Shown one piece after another: positions 14,992-23,094 of a stretch of DNA of 64,000 nucleotides. Origin of the DNA: Tidjanibacter sp. (lineage in GTDB: Bacteria; Bacteroidota; Bacteroidia; Bacteroidales; Rikenellaceae). Every line of letters begins with the position of its first letter. Within the stretch, counting starts at the first letter, position 1. The stretch lies in the NCBI GenBank assembly GCA_017396085.1, contig JAFQNC010000029.1, positions 1 through 64,000 of the forward strand. The letters are read 5' to 3'. A program made the translations under genes and the position numbers. The notes under the pieces were generated by a model. It had not been told where the DNA came from, did no database searches, and saw only the letters and a program-made list of their open reading frames with translations.

Positions 14992-15415
14992 TGTCTATCG
15001 TCTAACGTCTAACGTCTTTTTTAAGCCCTTAAAGTCCCTTTCTGCTCTTTCTGCTCTTTTCAAAACAGACGCCCCCGCCCTTCGGGCTGCTCGGCGGGGC
15101 CGCCGAGCGCAATTTCGACCACCCCTCCCGACCTCCCCTATCGTAGGGGAGGGGTACTTGGGTGGGGCTTCCAAGCGCTTGTGGTTACCCCTTCTTACTC
15201 TTGGGTATCTTTTTTAATACCTGTGCCGAAGGCACACCTCAATTTTCAATTTTCAATCACAGACGCCCCCGCTGCTGCGCAGCACCCCCTCTAACTCAGA
15301 GGGGGACAATTTTGAATTTTGGCAAATGCGAGTAAGCGAGCGCATAGGCTGCTTGCAGACTCTGCCGAGCGGGAGCATTTTAGACAAAACAACGTTTTGT
15401 CAATTTTGAATTTGG
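14992..15415. other. 424-bp intergenic region with dispersed repeats
   Basis: Within a same-strand transporter cluster. It holds a heptamer array at 14994-15021, an inverted copy of the cagacgcccccgccc repeat at 15064, a gctcggcgg/ccgccgagc hairpin (about 15089-15108), a cctcccct/aggggagg hairpin (about 15132-15152), and a second cagacgccccc copy with an agagggggac end at 15260-15307. No credible gene was seen. The hairpins may attenuate transcription between binding protein and permease. Confidence 0.6.
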
Positions 15416-16576
15416 TTATCTGTTGTTTGCTAATTGCTCAAAGTAGTGCAACCGGTGTCCGCCTGCCTTTTCGGGGTGCAGGATGGCAATCAGGTCGGCC
15501 AACACCACATCGGCCCACACTGCTCCGCTCTCCCAAAAATCACTTCCACCTGCGGGGGTGCTGATGGCGGTGCAGTTGTAGACCTGCCCACGCCTTACCA
15601 CGCCCACTTGCGCAAACTTCGGGTTGGCGGCCACAAGTTGGCCCATAGTGCGGGCCTCGTTGGGGTTGAGCCACACATCGGCCTGCGAGAGCCACACGTA
15701 GGCACTCTCGCCACTGATGGGCCTTGATGTGCGACTACTGCTGCCCTTGCAGATGTACTCCCCGCCTGCGTCTTCCACAAGGCGCACAATGTAACTCTCA
15801 TCGGCGGGCACAAACCACACATCCTTGTAGGGCGAGTTGAACATCACCTTGGGCTTGCGCTCCACTCCGAGCATTGCCAAACGCATACTCTCATACCTCT
15901 CGCCAATCTGCCCGAAGAGGTCCACGGCCTCCTCCCTGAGGTCGAAGAGTTCGCCCACGGCCATCATCCACTCGCTCTTACCAAGCGGTGTGCGCTCGGT
16001 CTGCTCGCCCATATAGAGGTAGGGAATGCCGAGTTCGGTGAGCTTACCCGTGAGGGTTGTGTTTTCGCCCGTGGTGCCGTAGATGAGGACCACATCGGGG
16101 CGCAGGGCAGCGATGAGTTCGTAGTTTATGGCGTTGTCGTAGCCAATTTCCCTAATCGAGCCGTTGGCTATGCCTTGGCGAATGTGGGGGTTGGTGATGT
16201 AGTCGGCACCGCTCACACCCACCACTCGGTCGTCCACGCCGAGCGCATCCATAAAGGCTATGTGGCTTGAGGATAGGCAAATAATCCTCTCTGGGTTGGA
16301 CTCCACAACCGAGCCCTTGAAACCCTCGGGAGCCTTCTCGCCACCTCGGGCGATGAAGACCTCACGAATGGCCCCCTCACCACTCGCACCTGCCCAAGGG
16401 GAGAGGATGCGCAGGATGGTGGACTCACCCTCGGTGCCCACAATCCGGAAACCCTCGGCCGAGTGTGGGGCATAGACGATGGTGCCGTGCGCAGCCTGCT
16501 TGTCGGCGGAGGGACACCCCGTCAGCAACGCCACGCACCCAATGAGTGCCAATAGGTATGTGATTGCCTTTCTCAA
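15416..16576 (-). CDS. ABC transporter substrate-binding lipoprotein (iron-siderophore/B12 type)
   Basis: A 386-residue protein with a lipoprotein signal peptide ending 'LLTGC' (Cys 21). It is a BtuF/FecB-type periplasmic binding protein: 'NPERIICLSSSHIAFMDALGVDDRVVGVSG' (first lobe), 'YELIAALRPDVVLIYG' and the long connecting helix 'MMAVGELFDLREEAVDLFGQIGERYESM', then a second lobe. It would deliver a metal chelate to the permease at 13957. The gene starts 13 bp after the serine ammonia-lyase stop on the same strand, an unrelated but probably co-transcribed neighbour. Confidence 0.88.
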   Translation of the reverse strand: MRKAITYLLALIGCVALLTGCPSADKQAAHGTIVYAPHSAEGFRIVGTEGESTILRILSPWAGASGEGAIREVFIARGGEKAPEGFKGSVVESNPERIICLSSSHIAFMDALGVDDRVVGVSGADYITNPHIRQGIANGSIREIGYDNAINYELIAALRPDVVLIYGTTGENTTLTGKLTELGIPYLYMGEQTERTPLGKSEWMMAVGELFDLREEAVDLFGQIGERYESMRLAMLGVERKPKVMFNSPYKDVWFVPADESYIVRLVEDAGGEYICKGSSSRTSRPISGESAYVWLSQADVWLNPNEARTMGQLVAANPKFAQVGVVRRGQVYNCTAISTPAGGSDFWESGAVWADVVLADLIAILHPEKAGGHRLHYFEQLANNR

Positions 16577-16589
16577 TTTTTCTTTGTTC

Positions 16590-17783
16590 CTACAATGTTG
16601 CGAGTCCGCCCTCGGAGGTCTCTTTGTAGAGCGAGGGAAGGTCGTGGCCGGTCTTTTTCATCACCTTCACCACGCTGTCAAACGACACACGGTGCTTGCC
16701 ATCGGTGTAGAAGGCGTAGATTTGTGCATCGAGGGCACGTGCAGCAGCCATAGCGTTGCGCTCGATGCAGGGAATTTGCACAAGGCCACACATTGGGTCG
16801 CAGGTCATACCGAGGTGGTGCTCCAAAGCCATTTCGGCGGCATATTCAATCTGTGCAGGCGAGCCACCCATCAGTTGGCTTGCGGCTGCTGCGGCCATAG
16901 CACACGCAACACCCACCTCGCCCTGACAGCCGACCTCCGCACCCGACACCGAGGCGTTGGCCTTCACGATGGCTCCCACAAGTCCCGCAGTGGCGAGCGC
17001 ACGCACAATCTGTATGTCGCTGAACTCATACTCTTGCTGCAACTGATAGAGCACTGCGGGCACCACTCCACACGACCCACACGTGGGGGCGGTAACGATG
17101 GTGCCACCGGCGGCATTCTCCTCACTCACGGCCAAAGCGTAGGCAAACAGCAGGCCCTGTGTGCGCAGACTATCCTTGTAGCCACGTGAGCGCACAAAGT
17201 AACTTGCGGCCTTGCGGCGCAGATTGAGCGCACCGGGCAGTACGCCCTCGTTGGTGAGGCCGTTCTCCACAGCCCCGCGCATATTGCCCCACACGTTCAT
17301 CAGATACTCCTTGATGTCCTTCTCCTCGTGCTCAAAGACATACTCCCAGTAACTGCGGCCGGTCTTGCCACACCACTCCATAATCTCGCTCATCGTGGTC
17401 AGGGGGTAGATGTGGTCGCTGTCGGACTGCGCCTCGCCCTCACGCACAATGGTACCGCCACCGATGCTGTAGTAGGTCGCACTGTCGGTGGGCTCGCCCT
17501 CGGCACCGAGGGCCTCAAACTTCATCGCATTGGGGTGGAAGGGGAGGAACTCCTGTGGTCGCCACACAATCTCCACGGGTCCGCTGGGCGAGAGTACCTC
17601 CTCTATGGCCACATTGGTAAGGTGGCCCTTGCCAGTGGCGGCGAGGGAGCCGTAGAGGGTTACCCTGAAAGCGGCTGCCTCGGGGTGGTCTTTGAGGAAG
17701 GCTGTTGCGGCCTTCTTGGGGCCCATAGTGTGGCTACTTGAGGGGCCCTTGCCGATGACGAAAATATCTTTTATGGACTTCAT
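16590..17783 (-). CDS. sdaA: L-serine ammonia-lyase (iron-sulphur, single chain)
   Basis: A 397-residue fusion of beta and alpha domains. The beta-domain opening 'GPSSSHTMGPKKAA' and the alpha-domain iron-sulphur features 'TAPTCGSCGVVPAV', 'GCQGEVGVACAMAAAA' and 'TCDPMCGLVQIPCIERNA' are present, with the Cys residues that hold the [4Fe-4S] cluster. It deaminates L-serine to pyruvate and ammonia. It is near usual length for the single-chain type in Bacteroidetes. Its own TAnnTTTG box lies 88 bp upstream, and the downstream binding-protein gene follows after 13 bp. Confidence 0.95.
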   Translation of the reverse strand: MKSIKDIFVIGKGPSSSHTMGPKKAATAFLKDHPEAAAFRVTLYGSLAATGKGHLTNVAIEEVLSPSGPVEIVWRPQEFLPFHPNAMKFEALGAEGEPTDSATYYSIGGGTIVREGEAQSDSDHIYPLTTMSEIMEWCGKTGRSYWEYVFEHEEKDIKEYLMNVWGNMRGAVENGLTNEGVLPGALNLRRKAASYFVRSRGYKDSLRTQGLLFAYALAVSEENAAGGTIVTAPTCGSCGVVPAVLYQLQQEYEFSDIQIVRALATAGLVGAIVKANASVSGAEVGCQGEVGVACAMAAAAASQLMGGSPAQIEYAAEMALEHHLGMTCDPMCGLVQIPCIERNAMAAARALDAQIYAFYTDGKHRVSFDSVVKVMKKTGHDLPSLYKETSEGGLATL

Positions 17784-17870
17784 CTCTTTGCGTGCTTGTT
17801 TGTTCGTTGTGCCACGACTGCCACGGGGCAGGCGGTTGGCATCTACCGATTACTTATTCAATAGGTGTGC

Positions 17871-17878
17871 AAATATAG
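17871..17878 (-). promoter_or_regulatory. -7 box of sdaA
   Basis: Minus-strand TATATTTG, about 88 bp before the start codon; no clear -33. Confidence 0.5.
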
Positions 17879-17994
17879 CGACTTAAAATGGAAATTGGGC
17901 ACCCTGCCGAACATATTGACACAAAAAAACGGCAAACGCTGCCCGTGAACACAGCACAGCGAACTCCGCACTATGGATGTACAAACAAAAAAAA

Positions 17995-18019
17995 CGGCAA
18001 ACCCTTGATAGGTTTGCCG
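17995..18019 (-). terminator. Terminator of tRNA-Met
   Basis: cggcaaacc and ggtttgccg arms with a short loop, followed on the minus strand by TTTTTTTTG. Lies 6 bp past the tRNA 3' end. A second partial copy of the cggcaaac arm lies at about 17930. Confidence 0.8.
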
Positions 18020-18025
18020 CTGTGG

Positions 18026-18099
18026 TAGCGAGACCCGGGATTGAACCGGGGACCTCATGATTATGAATCATGCGCTCTAACCAGCTGAGCTATCTCGCC
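18026..18099 (-). tRNA. tRNA-Met (elongator, anticodon CAT)
   Basis: Minus-strand cloverleaf: acceptor GGCGAGA/TCTCGCT, D-arm AGCTCAGCTGGTTAGAGC, anticodon stem CATGA with loop TTCATAA, T-arm CCCCGGTTCAATCCCGGG. The paired acceptor end and the absence of the initiator GGG/CCC anticodon-stem pairs point to the elongator rather than the initiator. A tRNA-Ile with modified CAT is less likely. Confidence 0.9.
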
Positions 18100-18116
18100 G
18101 TGCCTGAAAAGCGGTG

Positions 18117-18147
18117 CAAAGGTAATCGTTTATTTTTTTCTGCCAAA
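18117..18147 (-). promoter_or_regulatory. Promoter of tRNA-Met
   Basis: Minus-strand TTTG (plus 18144-18147), 19 bp, TACCTTTG (plus 18117-18124). Confidence 0.8.
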
Positions 18148-18195
18148 AAAATGTGAGGTATTTTTTTTGCAGTGGAGCAGAAAAACGCTTTTTTT

Positions 18196-18861
18196 ATGAA
18201 AAACAATGCTCCAACATCTCTCTTTGTCCGCATTCTCGATGGCGTGGCAATTTTTGCGGGGTTGCTGATTTTGGTGTCGCTCTCTATGGACATCATCCAC
18301 CGTGGCTCCTATCAACTCTCTCCCGGGGTGGCCGAACTGCAACTTGTCGTCTGCCTCATCTTCGTGCTCGACTTTGTGGTGCGCACCTCGTCTGCACGCA
18401 ACCCACACCGCTACTTTTGGCGCAACATTGTGGTCTTGCTGGTGTCGGTGCCGTGGCTGAATATGCTTTCGTGGGGTGGGGTGGAACTCCACAAGGGGGT
18501 CTACATTATGCTCAAATGCCTGCCACTTGTGAGAGCCCTGCTGGGTGTCTACTCCACCATACGCCTGCTTACGCCCACACGTGTGAGTGCCATAATGTGG
18601 AGCTACATCGCCCTCATTGGGATGATGACCTACCTTGCAGCCCTGCTCTTCTACTCCTATGAGTTGGGCCTAAACCCACACCTCAGCGACTTTGGCGAGG
18701 CCCTCTGGTGGTCGGGGCTGAACATCACCACGGTGGGGGCCAACATCTTTGCCGTAACGCCAATGGGTAAGGTCTTGACCTTCATCCTCCCCGGCCTTGG
18801 TATGATACTCTTCCCCTTGCTCACGGTCTATGTTACCCACGTGGTTAAGCGCACCAACTAA
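18196..18861 (+). CDS. Voltage-gated-channel-like (potassium channel family) membrane protein with unusual filter
   Basis: A 221-residue protein from ATG 18196; an in-frame ATG 18172 adds eight residues. It has about six membrane segments. Segments 1-4 include 'VFVLDFVVR'-type helix 2 and a weakly charged helix 4 'MLKCLPLVRALLGVYSTIRLL'. Then come a pore helix 'FGEALWWSGLNITTVGAN' and a last helix 'VLTFILPGLGMILFPLLTVYVTHVVKR'. The layout is that of a six-segment ion channel, but the filter reads TTVGAN rather than TVGYGD. The Gly-Tyr-Gly selectivity signature is therefore missing and K+ selectivity is doubtful. A heptamer array starts immediately after the stop. Confidence 0.75.
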   Translation: MKNNAPTSLFVRILDGVAIFAGLLILVSLSMDIIHRGSYQLSPGVAELQLVVCLIFVLDFVVRTSSARNPHRYFWRNIVVLLVSVPWLNMLSWGGVELHKGVYIMLKCLPLVRALLGVYSTIRLLTPTRVSAIMWSYIALIGMMTYLAALLFYSYELGLNPHLSDFGEALWWSGLNITTVGANIFAVTPMGKVLTFILPGLGMILFPLLTVYVTHVVKRTN

Positions 18862-18896
18862 AAGAGTAATTAGTAAAGAGCAATTAGTAAATACTT
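18862..18896. repeat. Heptanucleotide array after the channel gene
   Basis: Five 7-bp words (aagagta, attagta, aagagca, attagta, aatactt) directly following the TAA stop codon. Confidence 0.7.
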
Positions 18897-18966
18897 TTCT
18901 ATGCTTTGGAAGCCCCACCCAAAGAACTCCTCCCCTTTATCCTTCTTATCACCCCCACACAAAAAA

Positions 18967-18996
18967 GACTCGGGTATCAAAAAAGATACCCGAGTC
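18967..18996. terminator. Bidirectional terminator between channel gene and tdk
   Basis: Perfect 12-bp arms gactcgggtatc and gatacccgagtc around aaaaaa, T/A-rich on both sides, between convergent genes. Confidence 0.85.
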
Positions 18997-19020
18997 CTAA
19001 ATTGAAATATCCCTTGTTTG

Positions 19021-19593
19021 TTATTTCTCTTCTGCCATCAGTTGATTGAAGCAGTGGCGACAGATGGGTTCGTAGGTGTCCTTCTCGCCCAGCACCACCA
19101 GTTTGTCGTTGGCGGTGAGGCGGTGGGAGTGCTGCGCAATGTTGCCACAGCGCACACAAATGGCGTGCACCTTGTCCACGTGCTCTGCGCGGGCCATCAG
19201 TTGAGGCATAGGACCGAAAGGCTTGCCGAGGTAGTCCATATCCAAACCCGCAACAATCACCCTTATGCCCCTGTTGGCCAGAGTCATACACACCTCCACG
19301 ATGCCCTCGTCAAAGAACTGTGCCTCGTCAATACCCACAACATCCACATCGGTGGCCATAAGGAGTATTTGCGCCGAACTCTCCACGGGGGTGGAAGGAA
19401 TACTGTTGGAGTTGTGCGACACCACCTCGTCTACCGAGTAGCGCACGTCAATTTGGGGTTTGAAAATCTCCACTCTTTGGTTTGCGAACACGGCACGGCG
19501 CATCCTGCGAATCAATTCTTCGGTCTTGCCCGAGAACATCGAGCCGCAAATCACCTCAATCCATCCGGGTTTGTTGGCACTTTCGAGAAACAT
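19021..19593 (-). CDS. tdk: Thymidine kinase
   Basis: A 190-residue type II thymidine kinase. P-loop '[15 protein letters not shown]' (about 17-31), the 'GIDEAQFF' Walker-B-like motif (about 90-97) and the structural zinc site 'CVRCGN...CRHC' (about 145-185) are present. It phosphorylates thymidine with ATP in pyrimidine salvage. Length is normal. The promoter is well formed, with its -33 inside the terminator hairpin of the upstream aldose epimerase gene. Confidence 0.97.
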   Translation of the reverse strand: MFLESANKPGWIEVICGSMFSGKTEELIRRMRRAVFANQRVEIFKPQIDVRYSVDEVVSHNSNSIPSTPVESSAQILLMATDVDVVGIDEAQFFDEGIVEVCMTLANRGIRVIVAGLDMDYLGKPFGPMPQLMARAEHVDKVHAICVRCGNIAQHSHRLTANDKLVVLGEKDTYEPICRHCFNQLMAEEK

Positions 19594-19666
19594 TTTTCGT
19601 GTAGTTTGTTATTGGGGTTAGTAATGGTTTTATTGTTTTGTCTGCTTGCCTTACGACTTGCGACCA

Positions 19667-19698
19667 CAAAAATAAGCCATCCGTTTGGAAAGTCCAAA
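19667..19698 (-). promoter_or_regulatory. Promoter of tdk
   Basis: Minus-strand TTTG (plus 19695-19698), 20 bp, TATTTTTG (plus 19667-19674). The -33 lies within the galM terminator arm. Confidence 0.75.
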
Positions 19699-19704
19699 CG
19701 GATG
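19678..19704 (-). terminator. Terminator of the aldose epimerase gene
   Basis: Perfect 12-bp arms catccgtttgga and tccaaacggatg with an aag loop, 51 bp past the stop, followed on the minus strand by a gcttatttttg tract. Confidence 0.75.
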
Positions 19705-19754
19705 ACAAAAAATAGTTTTCAACACTCGCAACTCTTTTGTAGTCAGACTGTTTG

Positions 19755-20807
19755 TTACTTCTCTACGCCAAAGGCAAACACAATGTGCCTCTCGTACCTC
19801 TCGCCCTTGCGGAGAAGTTGCGAGGGGAAGGTGGGCTTGTTGGGCGCATCGGGATAGCCCTGACACTCAATGGCCACGCCATCGTAGTCGTGATAGTCGG
19901 CACCACTGCGGCTCTTGGGGCACCCTTCGAGCCAGTTGCCGGTGTAGACCTGTGCGGCGGGTTGGTCAGTCAGCACGGTGAGTGTGCGGCCTGTGGCCTC
20001 GCATTTGAGTTCGGCAGCCACCTGCACCTTGCCCTCCTGCCAGCCGTCAATGGGCCAGCAGTTGTCGTAACCCTTGCCGTAGATGAGTGCGGGGAACTCC
20101 TCTTTGATGTCCCTACCGATGGGCTTGGCGGTGCGGAAATCCATCGGAGTACCCTCCACCGAGGCGAGTTCGCCCGTGGGCACAAGTGATTGGTCGGTGG
20201 GCAGATAGGTGGATGCGTTGAGGCGCAACGTGTGGTCCAACACACTGCCCGCACCCTCGCCTGCGAGGTTGAAGTAGGCGTGGTTGGTGAGGTTGAGCAC
20301 GGTGGCTCCGTTGGTCTGCGCCAAGAGGGTGAGTTCCAAGCGGTTGTCGTCATCCCAATCGTAGACGGCCTCCACGTAGAGGTCGCCGGGGTAGCCCTCG
20401 TGCCCATCGGCACTGTCGAGCGCAAAGACCACGCGGTTGCTCTCCACACGTCCCTCCCAGAGTTGGTTGGCGAAGCCTGTGGGGCCTCCGTGGAGTGCGT
20501 TGGGTCCGTTGTTGATGGCGAGTCGGTACTCCTTGCCGTCAATCTCAAAACGTCCTTTGGCTATGCGGTTGGCATACCTGCCGGGCACTTTGCCCATACA
20601 GGGGCCATCGTTCAAGTAGTCAAGATGGTTGGCGTAGCCGAGTGCCACGTTGTCGAGTTTGCCACTGCGGTCGGGCACCCTCACGGCACAAATAGCCGCA
20701 CCAATGTTACACAATTCCACCTCGGCACCACTTGCGTTGCGCATAGTGTAGACCACCACGGCATCGCCTTCGGCTGTAAATCCTGCAATTTTTTGTTCAA
20801 TAGTCAT
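19755..20807 (-). CDS. galM: Aldose 1-epimerase (galactose mutarotase)
   Basis: A 350-residue member of the GalM family. Substrate-contact motifs in order are 'GRYANRIAKGRF', 'NNGPNALHGGPTGF' (first catalytic-region His), 'NLTNHAYFNLAGEG' (the catalytic His) and 'VAIECQGYPDAPN' (the catalytic Glu region). It interconverts alpha and beta anomers of galactose or glucose. No signal peptide is seen, so it is cytoplasmic. It stands alone here, without other Leloir genes. A 123-bp imperfect palindrome lies in the 186-bp gap before it. Confidence 0.95.
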   Translation of the reverse strand: MTIEQKIAGFTAEGDAVVVYTMRNASGAEVELCNIGAAICAVRVPDRSGKLDNVALGYANHLDYLNDGPCMGKVPGRYANRIAKGRFEIDGKEYRLAINNGPNALHGGPTGFANQLWEGRVESNRVVFALDSADGHEGYPGDLYVEAVYDWDDDNRLELTLLAQTNGATVLNLTNHAYFNLAGEGAGSVLDHTLRLNASTYLPTDQSLVPTGELASVEGTPMDFRTAKPIGRDIKEEFPALIYGKGYDNCWPIDGWQEGKVQVAAELKCEATGRTLTVLTDQPAAQVYTGNWLEGCPKSRSGADYHDYDGVAIECQGYPDAPNKPTFPSQLLRKGERYERHIVFAFGVEK

Positions 20808-20841
20808 ATATCGTTCTAATTAAGTCTGTTACGCTACCAAC

Positions 20842-20964
20842 GAGCGCATCTTGTGTGTAAATTTTGCACCAACCTTCGGTCGCCGAGTTCCTCATTTACG
20901 CCACAGTAAACTGCGGACTCTTCGCCCTCGCTTCGCACAAAATTTCCTACACGATAGTGCGCTC
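20842..20964. repeat. 123-bp imperfect palindrome upstream of galM
   Basis: gagcgca at 20842 pairs with tgcgctc at 20958, then gtgtgtaaattttgc pairs imperfectly with gcacaaaatttcctacac. An inner stem has tttac/gtaaa and gagt/actc. The whole gap could fold into one long hairpin. It could be a structured leader RNA of galM, a read-through terminator of the S4 gene or a small non-autonomous mobile repeat. Confidence 0.6.
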
Positions 20965-20993
20965 TTAACCTAATCGGGCCGTGATTACGATTT

Positions 20994-21377
20994 TTAGTTC
21001 GTGAAGGTATCCCAGAGGGCGTCCATATCGCGGCGTTCCTTTTTGGTGGGGCGGCCGGCACCTCGGTCGCGCACCACAAAGAAGGTCTCCTTTGGGGCGT
21101 TGAGTTTGTCGAGTTCCTCCTGTGGGGTGATGTCGAGGCAGTAGGTGGGTACATCTTTGGCGGGCAGACGGCGTTCCACAAGGCCCACGACCTTGTAGGA
21201 GTACCTCATTATGGGCACCTTCTTCACCGTCAGCAGGTCGCCCTCCTTGACCTCTTTGGAGGGTTTGGCCTCCGAGCCATTGATTGTAACCTTGCCTGTG
21301 CGGCACGCTTCGGCAGCATCGCTGCGGGTTTTGAATACTCGCACGGCCCACAACCACTTGTCAATTCTCACTCCCAT
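20994..21377 (-). CDS. S4-domain RNA-binding protein (Hsp15-like)
   Basis: A 127-residue protein whose first half is an S4 RNA-binding domain: 'RIDKWLWAVRVFKTRSDAAEACRTGKVTINGSEAKPSKEVKEGDLLTV'. A basic C-terminal tail 'GAGRPTKKERRDMDALW' follows. This is the layout of Hsp15 (HslR), which recognises free 50S subunits carrying nascent tRNA and aids rescue of stalled ribosomes. That function is known for the E. coli protein and inferred here. It is divergently transcribed from the GtrA-like gene. Confidence 0.9.
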   Translation of the reverse strand: MGVRIDKWLWAVRVFKTRSDAAEACRTGKVTINGSEAKPSKEVKEGDLLTVKKVPIMRYSYKVVGLVERRLPAKDVPTYCLDITPQEELDKLNAPKETFFVVRDRGAGRPTKKERRDMDALWDTFTN

Positions 21378-21417
21378 ATATAAATAAATGTGTAGTTTTT
21401 TGCTAAAAACGCTTTTG

Positions 21418-21452
21418 TTTGGTCAAAAGTACAAAAAAGTTTAGTAACTTTG
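21418..21452. promoter_or_regulatory. Divergent promoters of the S4 gene and the GtrA-like gene
   Basis: Plus strand: TAACTTTG at 21445-21452, with TTTG at 21418-21421 (23 bp). Minus strand: TACTTTTG at plus 21424-21431. The two -7 boxes are only 13 bp apart, so the promoters overlap. Confidence 0.65.
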
Positions 21453-21471
21453 CCTATTATAAAACCGAAAA

Positions 21472-21990
21472 ATGAAGCCTGCCACAAAATCAAAAACCCG
21501 CAAGGAGATTATAACCCTTTGGAAATATGCCATCGGAAGCACCATCTCCTACCTCATCAACCTCGCAATTGTGATTGTGATGACCGACTTGTTTGAGGTA
21601 CACTATCTCCTGTCAAGTATTGCCGGTTATGCCTCCATAGTTATCACCTCCTATATTTTCAGCGTTACGTGGATTTTCACCGAGCGCAAGATTGCCTCAC
21701 GTGGCAAGGAGTTTGTGGCTTTCACGCTGATAACGATTTTTGCAATGCTGATGAACCTCGTGTCGATGTGGTTCTTCACCGGCTACCTCCATTGGCACTA
21801 TGTGGTTTCCAATGTGGTAACCAACTTCTTGGCAACCTTCTGGGGCTATGTGCCCAAAAAACTATTCCTCTTCAGTGGCAAAAACCGCAAACCCTCCGAG
21901 ATTGAAATTGAGGAGGTTATGCCGAGTTTTGACGATGTAGACGAATTGCCTACAACATTCATCTATGAGGACGAGGTGGATGAGCAGTAG
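21472..21990 (+). CDS. GtrA-family membrane protein
   Basis: A 172-residue protein with four membrane segments of the GtrA type: 'WKYAIGSTISYLINLAIVIVMT', 'LLSSIAGYASIVITSYIFSVTWIF', 'EFVAFTLITIFAMLMNLVSMWFF' and 'VVSNVVTNFLATFWGYVPKKLFLF', ending in an acidic tail. GtrA proteins are thought to flip or hold polyprenyl-linked sugars for cell-surface glycans. Genes for surface-glycan enzymes follow 1.1 kb downstream on the same strand, consistent with that role (inference). Confidence 0.9.
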   Translation: MKPATKSKTRKEIITLWKYAIGSTISYLINLAIVIVMTDLFEVHYLLSSIAGYASIVITSYIFSVTWIFTERKIASRGKEFVAFTLITIFAMLMNLVSMWFFTGYLHWHYVVSNVVTNFLATFWGYVPKKLFLFSGKNRKPSEIEIEEVMPSFDDVDELPTTFIYEDEVDEQ

Positions 21991-22047
21991 AGAGAGGGGG
22001 CTCTTTCTGATTGCCGACAACCTGCCTAAAAACAGACCAATTACACT

Positions 22048-23022
22048 ATGAAACGATTTTTCTCGCTCAATCTTCGTGGCCGTGATTTTGTGTGGCCGAT
22101 GTTGGGAATGTGGCTGCTTGTGCTTGTTGTGAGTGGCTGCACGGTGGCCCACTGTGTGGCTGCGGCCGAGAGTACGATGACCATCGTGGACGGCACCTTT
22201 GCACTGCGCTTGCTGCTGGGTGTGGCCATACAGATAGCCCTTTGGAGTGGCGTTGCGCTCACTATGCTTCCCATTGTGCAACGGAGCCTTGTGGCTACGG
22301 AGTTTGAGGGTGAGGCTGTGGAGTGTACCTACGACCGCCGCCGCTACTTGGGCCTTGTGCTCGGTGGAGTGGCCCTATCGGTGGTTACCTGTGGGCTCTA
22401 CCTGCCGTGGCTCATTGTGCGACTGATGAAGTTCTTTGCCGAGGGTGTGAGCCACCGCTTCAACCTCGTGTCGTTCCGTGGCAAGGGTATGAGGCTCTTT
22501 GCTATCACCATCCTTACGGCCATATTGCCCGCCGTGGTGGTGGAGTTGGTGCTGGTGTCGGTGGGCTACGATGCTGCCGCACAACCACTCGATATGATGT
22601 CTTTCGCACCCCTGCTGGGACTTGCGGTGGTGCTGGTAGAACTATTTTTTGTTTCGCTGTTTGTTGTTCTGCTGTGCAGGTGGATGGTTGATATGACCTA
22701 TGGCGACAAGGTTATCTCTACCCGCCTTTCGCCCCTGTCGGCTGCCGGCTTTGTGATGTGGCAGTTGGTGCTCACGGTGCTCACCGCCGGACTCTATGGG
22801 CCGATGGCCGAACTACGCACAATGCGCTACGTGGCCGAGAGGTGTGTGGTTGTGGGGCCCGATGGCGAGAAGAGTATGGGCCTAAGGCTACGCTCGTGGA
22901 GAGATTGGGCTTGGGTGTGGGGTCAGGTGTTGATTTTTGTGCTCACCTTGGGCTTCTACCTGCCGTGGTACTACGCCAAGATGATGAACCGCTTTGGCAG
23001 CCGCCTCTATGTAGAGGAGTAA
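22048..23022 (+). CDS. DUF898 (YjgN-like) polytopic membrane protein
   Basis: A 324-residue protein with about eight membrane segments in two similar halves. Each half carries the DUF898 motif: 'LGLVLGGVALSVVTCGLYLPWLIVRLMKFFAEGV' in the first and 'VLIFVLTLGFYLPWYYAKMMNRFGSRLYV' in the second, with 'GGxxLxLxTxGxYxPW' as the shared core. The function of the family is not known. It starts 57 bp after the GtrA-like gene with no own promoter box, so the two are likely co-transcribed. Confidence 0.85.
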   Translation: MKRFFSLNLRGRDFVWPMLGMWLLVLVVSGCTVAHCVAAAESTMTIVDGTFALRLLLGVAIQIALWSGVALTMLPIVQRSLVATEFEGEAVECTYDRRRYLGLVLGGVALSVVTCGLYLPWLIVRLMKFFAEGVSHRFNLVSFRGKGMRLFAITILTAILPAVVVELVLVSVGYDAAAQPLDMMSFAPLLGLAVVLVELFFVSLFVVLLCRWMVDMTYGDKVISTRLSPLSAAGFVMWQLVLTVLTAGLYGPMAELRTMRYVAERCVVVGPDGEKSMGLRLRSWRDWAWVWGQVLIFVLTLGFYLPWYYAKMMNRFGSRLYVEE

Positions 23023-23094
23023 CAACCGCCCCTGCCGACCGCTAAACACCCCTACCACCAGAAAAAAGAAGAGAAGAAAACCACAACACTTTTT

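Noticed and set aside
15416..17783. Functional link between L-serine ammonia-lyase and the ABC importer
   Set aside because: Only proximity (13 bp) supports it; no shared substrate or regulatory site is seen.
18026..18099. tRNA-Ile (lysidine-modified CAT) instead of tRNA-Met
   Set aside because: Overall sequence looks like the elongator tRNA-Met type; without a comparison the Ile option is not fully excluded.
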